This document shows, one piece after another, positions 46,018-59,005 of a stretch of DNA of 64,000 nucleotides. Below the pieces are notes generated by a model. That model did not search any database, was not told where the DNA came from, and saw only the letters and a program-made list of their open reading frames with translations. The position numbers and the translations under genes are program-made. How positions within the stretch are numbered: position 1 is the first letter of the stretch; each line of letters begins with the position of its first letter. The DNA is taken from NCBI GenBank assembly GCA_028751875.1, contig CM054140.1:50094671-50158670 (forward strand), written 5' to 3'. Origin of the DNA: Rapana venosa. Its lineage: Eukaryota; Mollusca; Gastropoda; Neogastropoda; Muricidae.

Positions 46018-49000
46018 CTCTCCCTCTCTGTCTTTCTGTGTTTCTGTGTGTGTGTGTCTCTCTGAGTCTCTCTCTCTGTTTCTCTCTCTCTCTCCCCCTC
46101 TCCCTCTCTCTCCCCCTCTCCCTCCCTCTCTCCACACTCAAACAAAATCTCATTGACTATATCAGCGTGTAACAATCAATGCTCTGCACTCTGGAGAAGA
46201 ACGTGTATAATTTTACAACCATAACCACATGCTGTGTATGTTGGAAACAGGGTTTGGCCTGTGTGGGATCCCAGAAAACCTGATAGCAGCTCTGCTGAAG
46301 ACCAAAGTGAAGGACCTGGTGGTTGTCAGCAACAATGCAGGTGTGGATAACTTTGGGCTGGGTTTGTTGCTTCAGCAGAAACAGGTGGGTCATTGCACTT
46401 TGATTTAACTTGTTAGCCTTCCTTCATCTGTTTTCTGTGTGTCGCTCTGGTTTGCAGTTAGGCTATGCTGCATAGCTGTGTATGTTTTTACACAAACACA
46501 CATGCATGCACGCGCACGCACACACGCACACACTAGCGTGCACACACACACAGACACACACACTTACACACACCTGCACACACACACAAAAACACACACA
46601 CTTGCGCACGCACACACACACACCCCTCTCTCTCTCTCTCTCTCCCTCTCTCTCTCTCACTCTTTGTTTTATGTTAGTTATAGCATTGAAAAGAGGCAAA
46701 ATTAATGTCTCTGAAATGTTCTACAGGCAGCTTCTAAGAGTCAAGTGGACAGACAGAAGAACAAAGCATTCGTGATGAACACTCAGTCATTGCAAAGAAA
46801 AATGTTATCTGTACATGCTGTAAAATGAAAATGTTTTTTATTGTATAACCAGTGTCATCATGCAAACATTACAGTATGTATGCACACAGGACAGGGTCTG
46901 TGCACATGATAGAAACTCAACTGGTAAGTAAAGATGACGGATAGGGTTAAACAGATCTTTTTGATTTAAATCAAAGAAAGACTTGAATAACATAAGATAG
47001 AACAGATGTATGTTTCTCAAAGTGAAGACAAAAGGATCATTCGGGCTGCAGTATGTTTTGATTTGAAGCATTGAAATTATATGTATGTAGGTATAATTAA
47101 TTCAAAGAACAAAAGCTGAATTTGTTTACTTGGATTTTTTTCTTTATTGTTTTGTTTTTTGCTTGCAAACATGATTATTAATGGGAAATGAATACATAAC
47201 ACATATTTCAGGTTGCTCATTTTTCTTACTTTCATTTTTTTTTTTAAATTGTTCTTTTTACTTTTAAAAAATTCTTTTTACAGAAGGTAGCGATTTGTAT
47301 ACCTTTTTACGAAGTCATAAAAAAAGGCAGTACATACTAAGACTTCCTTCTTGTTGGTGGGTTTCAGGTGAAGCGCATGATCTCCTCCTATGTAGGAGAA
47401 AATGCCGAGTTTGAACGCCAGTACTTGTCAGGAGAACTGGAGGTGGAACTGACGCCACAGGTTTGTCCCTCCTTCCTAACTCAGGGTCTGAGTCTCGTGG
47501 TACATGCAGCATGATATCATTGTGCATCTTAAGAGTATTAGACAGAAAAGAAGAATAGATATTGGGTCTTTAGTTTGAGAGTAAATGTATTATGTTTAAG
47601 TGAATGTGTTATGATGTGTGGCCTGTAAACGCTTTTTACAAGTTTTGAAGTACATCTGAAGAGAACAATCAAAAATACAAAATGATCTTAGACAAAGGAA
47701 TGCATTTATCCATTTTATTTGTGAAGCACCCTATGACAGCTTTTGGTGTCTTTTTCTGAGTTGCTTAAAGTGCCCTTTGGAAAAAAACATTGCAATTCAG
47801 AGTAATTTTCCTTGCTTTATCTTCAGGTCAGCATTTTCCAGTTCACCCAGTGAAATGGATGCATGATGTGCTCATCAGCAGTAGGTTTAAATCTCAATTC
47901 AGCTGTCAGTGTTTTGTTGCTCATTATTGCCCTGATGAAGGTGAAGATTACTGTACTTCTTGCCATAAAACCAGATTCACTGGCAAGTAGCAGTTAGCGT
48001 GCAGGAAATGGGCTTGGCAGCAAAAAGGATGATCATGGCTGTCAGTTGAAACACAGGATGGACTGAGGAGAAAATGTGTGTTTGCAGGGCACTCTGGCTG
48101 AGCGCATTCGGGCTGGAGGGGCAGGGATCCCAGCTTTCTTCACGCCAACTGGGTTTGGCACACTGATTCATGAAGGGGGAGTTCCTATCAAGTACAACGA
48201 CAAGGGTGGGATTGAACAGAGCAGTAAAGCAAGAGAGGTGAGGCACCTTGAAAAAAAGGCGTAAGAGTATGGCATTGTGTGTGTATGCATATATGTGTGC
48301 GTGTCTTTGTATATAATTATATATACGAGTGTGGATGGGTGTGCCATTCACAAATGCTACTTCCGTCTTTCACCATCCATACCAAAATTATGTGTGCCTA
48401 AAGTTGTTTTTATCTTTCACAAATTTTCAGGACATTGTTTGGTTAAAGTGGCCTTTTTCTTGGCCGTTGTCTTCACCACCTTGTCTAACTTTTTTTTTTT
48501 CTGCCTCATCTTCTGTGACGTCCCCCGTCCTGTTGTTCCCACGCCGCTCATTCCAATCTCCCTGCCACAACCATACCCAGATTTATTATGTCTCATCCTC
48601 AGAGACGGAGGTCCACAGGGAGCCAATCACTATCAGGCCACCATGGGGCCACCAGCCAGAGGGGCCCTGCATTGCTGCTGGGTCACTTTGGCGGTGTTCA
48701 GTGGTGCCCGTTCTGAGCTAACATACGCAGGACACCACTTACTAAGCCCCCTACTAACGACAGTATTAGCTCAGTCACGGAGCCAGACTGAGTGAGTTGC
48801 CCACTCGAGGTGGCAACCACCACAACGTCCCTCCAACGACCGTCCCCCGTGAACCTCCAACCCCTAAGGCTTTGACACAAACTCACCACAGGCACAGAAG
48901 TGTATGGGCAAACCGAATCTGAGGTCACCATGAGACCAGAGCAACTGGGACCACCGAATCAGAGGCAATTTTTTAATTGCATGATGATCAATGATGAGGA

Positions 49001-52000
49001 TGACGTAATTATGCTGCTGTGGAAGTGCATATGTTTTGAGACTACTTGACAGGGTTGTACTCTACCCTTACTATCATAATATATCCCGGCGTCAACTGGG
49101 CCCGAGAGATACAAACACCTGCAGTGTTGGTCAGGTAATTTGAGCAACACTCTCAAACTCACATCCGTTAAGTGGATGAAGCTCGACTGTATGGTCCCAG
49201 TCTTCCCACTGAGCCCACAGGACACTCTGGGTAGGAGCCGGCCAGAGTCCGAAAAATCCCTATGACTCTTACGGGAATCGAACCTGCGACCTTCCAGTCC
49301 ATAACCCAAGGTGCTAACCACTGCACCTTGGCGACTGGTTTGCCTAACTAACTTCTTATGTGCCTCATGATTGCCATCCATGTTCTGTGTGTTAAAATGC
49401 CTCATAATGAGAAAAGTCGCCATCTCATTTCAGAAATTTTCTTTTCTCTGTCTTTCCCAATACTCCCAGTGACATGATCCCGTAGAGTTCTGAGAGGTGC
49501 AAAACTTGGTCACAGTCCAAATGCCAGTGTCTCCTTGTTGTTAAATATCACTCCACTTCCCACCCTTTGACTAAGCTTCCCATGATCAAATAGATGCCTG
49601 TGGGCATAAAATGGCAGTGATCGGGTTAGTTATTTGTCAGAGTTGTGGTTTGCACATCAAATTTTATCTGCTCATAAAGAAACCAAACGGTGAGGAATTG
49701 CAAAATGAATAGAGCATACTGTATCCGACAGTCCAAATTTGGTGGTGCTATGCTGCAGACATTCAGGCCAATTGGTTTTGTGTGTTGCATGGATGAATCC
49801 TTCCATTCCTTTTCATTCCCATCCAGTTTGGCCCCTGCATTTGTTCTGGACTTGTCACATCCCCTGTGGTGGCTGTGAGAAGTGACACAGACACAGACAG
49901 CGCTGACAGCAGTGAGGGATGACAAAATCTACATGTTGTAAAGAGAACAGCAGAGTGTCCTGGTGAGACCTTTCTGGTCACAAGAGACTGAACTACAGCG
50001 TGCTTCAGAAAATAAACCTGGGGCCATCTCCCATCTGTCCTTGTGGACAGACAGAAAGTCCAGACAGTAGAGCACACTCTCCATTCCTGCCCACACAACA
50101 TGTGACTGTGACGTGCTGACACTCCATGCCTGACCACACTCCATCCACGGTGGTGGAGAAGATGACTGTTTATCTCTAGAAGCAAACCAGTGACAGTACT
50201 GCGAATGAGAAGTGTGTTACATGATTTTTTTGGTTTGATTCCCTAACCAGTCAAATTATATATATTCTCATTTCTCTTATATGTCATTTTCATACTCTAA
50301 TGCCAGAACTTTTATTGTCCATTACTTTTGTGTCTGCATGATTTGTTTTTGATTTTTGTCAGAGCCGGCAGTTTGAAGGTCAAGATTATATCATGGAGGA
50401 ATCTATCAAAGGAGACTTTGCCCTGATCAAGGCCTGGAAGGCTGACAAAGCTGGCAACCTGACTTTCAGGTCAGTATATTTTTTGCCCATCAGCCCTGAA
50501 AACGGCATGTATTTTTGTTCATGCAGTGTCTGGAAAGTAAAAAACTTATCTGGACTGACAAAAAATGAGTATTCATGAATGACTTTACTGTTTCATTCAG
50601 CACAGTTGTGTGTCCAGTCTTTAGGAATGATAGCACTATGAGTTCTGCCTGTTTGCTTGATACTAGTTGTAGGTGCACTTAACCAGTGCTTTAAGACAGT
50701 ATGAAGAGTTAGTTCAATAGAGGCTGAAACTCATGCAAAGAAAAAACGACCCTTTTGAATGTTACAAGCCAGTACTTAGCTTATTTCTGTGATGAAGAAT
50801 CATATTTCATTTAGTGTGCAATTAACAAGTCCAACAAGATCCACCTGGAGGTTGAAGTTTGAATGTGATGGTTGTGAGCAAGTCATGGATGTGGTGTCAC
50901 CAGACCACCAGTTTTTAGCTGTGAGAGTTCCTCTGACACTAATGAGGCCTAACACTAACTAATAGGGAAGAAAAGGGATTGCCACCAGCAAGCCAAGGGA
51001 AGACACCCAAGTCCGCTCAGCCATGACTTGCTCACAGCAGTCACAATCAGACTTCAACCTTGAGGTAGGTATCATTTAATTTGTTAATTGTTGCTCGCAA
51101 GCCTTTGGCTGAGCCATCTCAAGTGAAATTTTAGTGACGAGAAACATGAACAAGTACATAAGTAGAGATGGTGGCAGCCCGAATTTCACGCAGAGAAATC
51201 TGCCATGACTTAAAGTTGTATAAATGAAATGTAGATCAAATAAATGAAATCATTTTCTATAGGGTTCTAACATAATTTCATATGTTGTACAAATACAATA
51301 GAAAAGTTGTGCCAAGAATTCCAAGCATCACTTCAGTTGCCCAATGTGAATGTTTCAGAAAAACAGCCAGGAATTTCAACCCACCCATGTGTAAAGCAAG
51401 CAAAATCACCATCGCTGAGGTGGAGGAGATTGTAGAGGTTGGACAGATCCCTGCCGAGGATGTCCATGTCCCACACATCTATGTCCACCGAGTCATCAAA
51501 GGGCCCAAATATGAAAAGAGGATAGAGGTAATGGGCACAGTTCTGTGGGCTTTTTAATCAATGTATCCAGCATTGTTTCTAGGCTGTAGGAATAAGGGAA
51601 TCCTGCATATTTTATCATCTTGTTGCAAAACTTCCAAGTAATGTGAAAGAAAAAAATGCCACAATGCTGAGCAGTGAATGCACCATTGCAGCTGTCATGT
51701 GATTAGACCAGGCATTATATCTGTTGGTATATATCTGATTGGCCAAAGGCTTTATCTCTGACCAAACGCTGTTTTTGTATTATTAAGCAGCTATTTGTAG
51801 GTTAATCACAGCTGAACTGACACTAGCATGTGACTTTATAAAGTGTGTGAGTAAGTCATGAAGCAGTTATTTTTAGGTTAGCCATGACAGAATTTTTTTT
51901 TAAACAAAGGCACTGTGGTGTCTGCAGAGAAGTGAAAAAACCTGTTGTTTTTTGTATTGGTTTCTCTGTATGCAGCTGCTTTTTTGCTGCATTCTAGTTT

Positions 52001-54991
52001 ACATGTGGGCAGAAAGTATTTAAACAATGTTCAAAATCAATTTTAGCCAGGGGCTGTCCTACTAGACACCCCCCTCACCCCCAACCAAGGTGTTTGTTGT
52101 CTCTGGATCCCATCAGGGCCCAGGCTGTCCCTGGAGCCCAGCCCTTTTTCAGCCTCTGTACTCCCCAAGTATGGGACGGGACAGGATAGCTCAGTGGTCG
52201 GAGCACTTGCTTTACCCCAGCCAGTGTTAAGCAGCATCAAACATGGTTACCAGTTGGATGGGTGACCATTTGCGTTCCTTGGCTTCAGTACAGTCCCCCA
52301 GTTCACCCAGCTGTAAATGGGTACCTGCCTTTTTAGGTCAGGGAAGGTAAAGCGGCAAGGGAGAGGAGATGGGTGCTGCTCTCATTATGCTGGCCCCTAA
52401 AAATGTTAGGTCTCTGATGCCTTGCTCCCCCACGACCTTATAGGTTATGGGACACCTTTACCTTTGCTCCCCAGGCACCTCTGGCAATTTCTATTCCTCA
52501 CACACATACACACACAACTTACACATGCACACTCACACTCGTCCAAACACGTGCACACACACACGCACACACAGACACACACACACACACATACAAACAC
52601 ATACACACTCTCTCTCTCACACACACACATCTACAGTGTTGATTCTAGAGTGCGCCCTTGTGGGATTCCCGCATTTTTGTCAAAATTGCCACAAAACGAT
52701 GTGGGCCATGCGCCCTAACGGACGCCAAAAAAATCCCTGACAGCATGTTTTTTAACAAACAGTGTGCCATCGCAACTGCTGTTTGTATAATCTCTAAAAC
52801 TAAGCGCTATTTCCGCCGAAGTTCTCCATTGATGGTTCTGATTGGCTAAGCGCCTCACTTTTGACCAATCACAGAAATGGTAGCCTAGTTCATCCTTGTC
52901 AGTTCCTACAGTGATCATACTTTGGTAGGCTACCCTAGGGGGGCAAGATTTTCAGATTCGCGTCTACAAGCCATCTTCATAATAAGGCAGACTCGCTCTG
53001 CTCTGTTGTCAGCTTCGTTTACATCATCATCCAAGAGGCCGTGTCCTCCAGAAATGACGTGATTGGGACAGAGATGGTTAAGGAGATAGCAGATGCCGTG
53101 GCCCAGCAGGTTTGGAGCTGGGAGGTCTGACGAGACAAGTAGCCCTGGCTTGAGAACAGTGGTCATGGCATACAGTAGGCTGTGTATCAAACATGGAAAG
53201 AACTATGCCTTCACTGAAGGAGATTGCGCTAATTACTGAACATCTCTTAACCCTTTGCTGGGCATAGCGTCCCAAAATGTCCGAACCTATCCTTGGGCAC
53301 AACGGCCAGAAACGGCCGGCGTCGTGACCGTCACTTCAGTGCGTTCATACATTCGAAATTCCCGCCAATCTCGCTTCAAATATCGTGAAAATAGAAGCAA
53401 CGAGACTGCCCACGTGACTTCCGCATGTACATTGCAAATGGCGGCGGTTGGAATGTGTTTGTGGCAAGTTTTGGAGGAAAAAAATTGCAATTTTTCCCAA
53501 GATGGACGCTATCTTCGAATCTGACATGTACGATCGTTTTTATGGCTTTCATGCCGAAAATATGACGCTGTGAGATGTGTATCCAGGCTCAAATATCGAT
53601 GTAAGCGATCTGAGTAGTGTGTGCGCTTCTGACTTTGTTGATTGAAGCGAGAAAGATGGCTTTGACAACAACGAAGTTCGAGACGTAAATCGATCGTCAA
53701 ATCTAACTCGGCCGATGCGCGTTTTGAATTCTGCTCATAGAATTGGGGAAATTATCGCGGATTTCGAGTTTGGCAATGGTTCATAACTTGATATATTTTG
53801 TGAATTGATTGCTATTTGGGACTTTTGTTATGGTAGCGGCTCGAACTGTAAAGTTAACATGCATCGCGATCGTCGGCGATCGTTGGCAAACAAAATGGCG
53901 ACCGTTGGAATGTTTCATGTTTTCGTGCATCATTCATAAAAAAAACTAAAAACACAACAGTAGGTTGAAAACTTTTCTTCTGTAATTGTTTCTGAATGTT
54001 TTACTTTTTATTTTATCAAAATCCATGCATGCATTCCAAAGCTATTGCAACACTAACTGAGACACATACAAACCGATCAATGACCTTGTGTGTTTATGCA
54101 TTATAATTCTTTTTAAAAAAAATAACAACAACACACAATAGCAAATAGCAGTTTCTTTATTCTTTTCTGCATTTTGCTGTTTTTATTTCATTACAATCCA
54201 TTAAGCCATTGTGGAGTTATTGCATGTTAAATACACACACACACTCAGAGGCCATCCACCTCCATTTTGCTTGCCCAGCAGGAAGTGAACAAATGATTTT
54301 GCTGTGCCCAGCAAAGGGTTAACCCTATACGACCGCAGCCGACAGTTGGTGTTGCCCACGTGGGCAGTACTTTTCCATCACACACAGATCTCGTGGTTTT
54401 TACACTATGCGTCTGAAAATTGGTGGGGCGATGCAGGGAGGGTGTCAGAGGCTGCTAGTGATAAATTTAGACCACTAACATGCGTGTAGTGGGGAGGGAA
54501 GGAAGAAATAACAGCCAGCGACCGGAACGCTTTTCAATGGTTCAGTGTGGCAGAAAAAAATGGCGTTTTCTTTAGTAGCAGACAATTCATCTGATTAGCG
54601 AGATGATAAATTGAATGTTATTGCCTTGGAAGTAGAAACAGTTGAACAAGAATTGTTAAGTGAGTCTGATATTAATCGCTTACGAGGAAGAGGAGGAAGG
54701 AAATGCTGCAGTTAGGGAGAAGAGTGAGCCAGAAACTAACGTGCTACAGGGCACATTCCTGACCTGTGCTACACACAGGACTGTGGAGAAATTTGACCTC
54801 CCGGCCGGTCCGCGGCATAGACGCCTGAAAGCGTGATGCCTTTTGACTGTTTTCTCATTATTACCACACTTTTGCTTTGAAACTGCAATGGCAGAAACAA
54901 ACAGATATGCCGATAATGAAAATAGCAAGAAGGAAAATAAAATAGGTCTCCGGTCTGCCAAGGTTCGACAGGTGAGAGCATTGGGTACACC

Positions 54992-55022
<31 letters not shown>

Positions 55023-57261
55023 ACACACACACATCCATAATTTGTGCTTTTTGTGATGTGATGTGACCTTGTGCCACCACTACGACTACTTTAGAGACTA
55101 GCAACATTAAAATTTTGTAGGGTTACAGAAGTTCTGTGTTGTTTGAATTTGTCACACCTGTGCTGTGACACTGGTGACAGTGTGACAGTCATGTACAATA
55201 ATACACTTCTGTACACTTAACAAACATGTGGTAGCACATGCAGATATGAACTGCAGTATAAAGGTCACATGTTGATTGAATATGTCTTGTTTTCAAAAGA
55301 AACAATAGTTAAACAAAACTTCTGTCTCCTCGAGACATACCATAAAACAACAGGTGCTATGGGGACATTGTGTGACACATCCTTGAAGTACTATTGCACA
55401 TAACTATTGGTAAACACATCAGCTGGGTATCACTTCCTTATTCGACACTAACATGCTTGAACTATTGTCAAATCCATGCAGGATTTGCTGTTTTATCATA
55501 TATACCATATTTTTACCTGTGATTGGTGACAAATAAGGTGACAATGACAAGACATCTGGTGACCAGACATATAAACTTGCGCTTAAATGCCAGTACAAAG
55601 ACATACCTATCTTGTGACAAAATTTCAGCTTGATAGCTTGTCATGCACACACACAATTGTCTTAGGAGTAAAGTAAGTCAGATGGAGGTAGAAAACCTTC
55701 AAAGAATTCAAAATCTACAGGCAGTTTAGCTCTGTAGAATCCAACAACAAGAGGGTTAAAGCATCATGCAAAAACACTGCCGATCACCAGGAGGCTGTAC
55801 AAGATGAAACCCTTCGGAAAGACTTCCATCAGTTAGGCAGAGTGATTAGAAGTGATTGTGTGCATTATGACAGAAATTGGAAGTAACAATCTGATTGTGT
55901 GCATTATGACAGAAATTGGAAGTAACAAACTGACTGTGTGCATTATGACAGAAATTGGAAGTAACAATCTGACTGTGTGCATTATGACAGAAATTGGAAG
56001 TAACAATCTGACTGTGTGCATTATGACAGAAATTGGAAGTAACAATTTGACTGTGTGCATTATGACAGAAATTGGAAGTAACAATCTGACTGTGTGCATT
56101 ATGACAGAAATTGGAAGTAACAAACTGACTGTGTGCATTATGACAGAAATTGAAAGTAACCAACTGATTGTGTGCATTATGACAGAAATTGGAAGTAACA
56201 ATCTGACTGTGTGCATTATGACAGAAATTGAAAGTAACAAACTGACTGTGTGCATTATGACAGAAATTGAAAGTAACCAACTGATTGTGTGCAGTATGAC
56301 AGAAATTGAAAGTAACCAACTGATTGTGTGCAGTATGACAGAAATTGGAAGTAACAAACTGACTGTGTGCATTATGACAGAAATTGGAAGTAACAATCTG
56401 ACTGTGTGCATTATGACAGAAATTGGAAGTAACAATCTGACTGTGTGCATTATGACAGAAATTGGAAGTAACAATCTGACTGTGTGCATTATGACAGAAA
56501 TTGGAAGTAACAAACTGACTGTGTGCATTATGACAGAAATTGGAAGTAACAATCTGACTGTGTGCATTATGACAGAAATTGGAAGTAACAATCTGACTGT
56601 GTGCATTATGACAGAAATTGGAAGTAACAAACTGACTGTGTGCATTATGACAGAAATTGGAAGTAACAAACTGATTGTGTGCATTATGACAGAAATTGGA
56701 AGTAACAATCTGACTGTGTGCATTATGACAGAAATTGGAAGTAACAATCTGACTGTGTGCATTATGACAGAAATTGGAAGTAACAAACTGACTGTGTGCA
56801 TTATGACAGAAATTGGAAGTAACAAACTGATTGTGTGCATTATGACAGAAATTGGAAGTAACAATCTGACTGTGTGCATTATGACAGAAATTGGAAGTAA
56901 CAATCTGACTGTGTGCATTATGACAGAAATTGAAAGTGACCATGGAGAAAGATGACAGTAAACCCCCCACAGTGAGAAAACAACACTTTGATATTGGCTT
57001 TTACCTCTAGTCTCATTTAGATCTATCTCCCCAACTCTGTGGAAATACAAATTTGACTTTGACCCCCCCCCCCCTCTCTCCCTCTCTCTCTCTCTCTCCT
57101 GTGTGACAAGTGCTTACTACAGATTAAGTGCAACATTTAAGGTGACTATTTAATCCTTTCTGCCGACGTATCTGCTTGTGTGCTTTGTTTCTCTTCATTG
57201 AAAAAATAGCAGAAACTAAGAGTACTGAGGGTACTGTAAGCAAATACTACTTGTCTCCTTT

Positions 57262-57292
<31 letters not shown>

Positions 57293-57522
57293 TACCACTT
57301 TAAGTCACGAGATTTCTCTGCGTGAAATTCGGGCTGCTCTCCCCGGGGAGAGCACGTCGCCACAAGAGCAGCGCCACCCCTTTTTTTTTTTTTTTTTTTT
57401 TTTGTCTGCAACTGTATTTCTTTCCCTATCAGAGTGGCTTTTTTCTAAGAATTTTGCCAGGGACAACTCTCTTGTTGCCGTGGGTTCTTTTTCGTGCGCT
57501 GCATAATTTTCTGTAACACACG

Positions 57523-57553
<31 letters not shown>

Positions 57554-58473
57554 TAGCGCCCAGACCACCACTCATGGTCTAATGGATGGGGGAAAAGTTT
57601 CGGGCCCAGACGGGATACGAACCCGGACTTTTCGCTTTCTAGACAGGCGCGTTACCTCTAGACCACCGATCCATTTTTATGGGGGAGGGGGGGGATGCCC
57701 CCTTTTTTTAATTTTAGGAGGCCCTTGGGCCCCTATTTTTGAAATCCTAGAATCAACACTGCATCTAATATTACTGAAAGTTATCTTCTATCACCGACTT
57801 TCCCCATTCAATGCATAGCATTGAACAGCTAAGTGCCTCAACAGTGCTCTTCTTTCATAAAAACCAAAACTCTCAACCATAGAATTAATATCTGTACAGA
57901 TTGAAAGTGACCAAAGAAATTATAGAAGTGATTGTGGGCATTATAACAAGAAATTGAAAGTAACCAAGAGCAGAATGTGTGCAATATGACAGAAATTGAA
58001 AATAACCAAGGAAATTATAGAAGTGATTGTATGCATTATGACAGAAATTGAAAGTAACCAACTGATTGTGTACATTATGACTGAAATTGAAAGTGACCAA
58101 CTGATTGTGTGCATTATGACAGAAAATGAAAGTAACCAACTGATTGTGTGCATTATGACAGAAATTGAAAGTGACCAACTGATTGTGTGCATTATGACAG
58201 AAAATGAAAGTAACCAACTGATTGTGTGCATTATGACAGAAAATGAAAGTAACCAACTGATTGTGTGCATTATGACAGAAATTGAAAGTGACCAAGGAGA
58301 AGGATGACAGTAAACCCCCCAGTGCTGGTGATCTCCTGAGAGAGAGGATTATTCGTCGAGCAGCCGTTGAATTTCAGGATGGCATGTATGGTATCCTTTT
58401 TTTTTTGTCCAAAATGTTGTTTATTCAAGTTTCTGATTTTTTTCCATTTTGCTTGATTCTCTCTCTCTCTGTC

Positions 58474-58567
<94 letters not shown>

Positions 58568-58952
58568 CCCTCCCCCCTCTCCCCTTCCCTTCCAATTATC
58601 TTATTCATAAATTGCTCATTTAGCATGGATTTTTAAAAAAATTGACCTTTTTTGCTTATTTGTTCTTTGTTTGTGGGCATTTTTTGACATTAGGAACAGA
58701 GCAGTGCAATATTAAAGACAACTTTTTAAAAAGTTGAAATGAAATTTATTTTATCATTATGGAAAAGACTCCAGTACATGAATAGTATTTTCAAAGGGAA
58801 GTAGTTTCTTATTGTTTTTCCAATTTTCCTTCACTCTGAGCAGTGAATCTAGGAATCGGCATGCCCATGTTGGCCAGTAACTTCATCAAGCCTGGCCTGA
58901 CTGTCCATCTGCAGAGTGAGAACGGCATTCTGGGTCTGGTCAGTTCAGCCTT

Positions 58953-59005
<53 letters not shown>

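Noticed and set aside
55833..57050. Open frames of 405, 374 and 367 codons on both strands
   Set aside because: They are products of a 39-bp repeat; a unit divisible by three keeps several frames open. The protein would be a 13-residue repeat with no known family.
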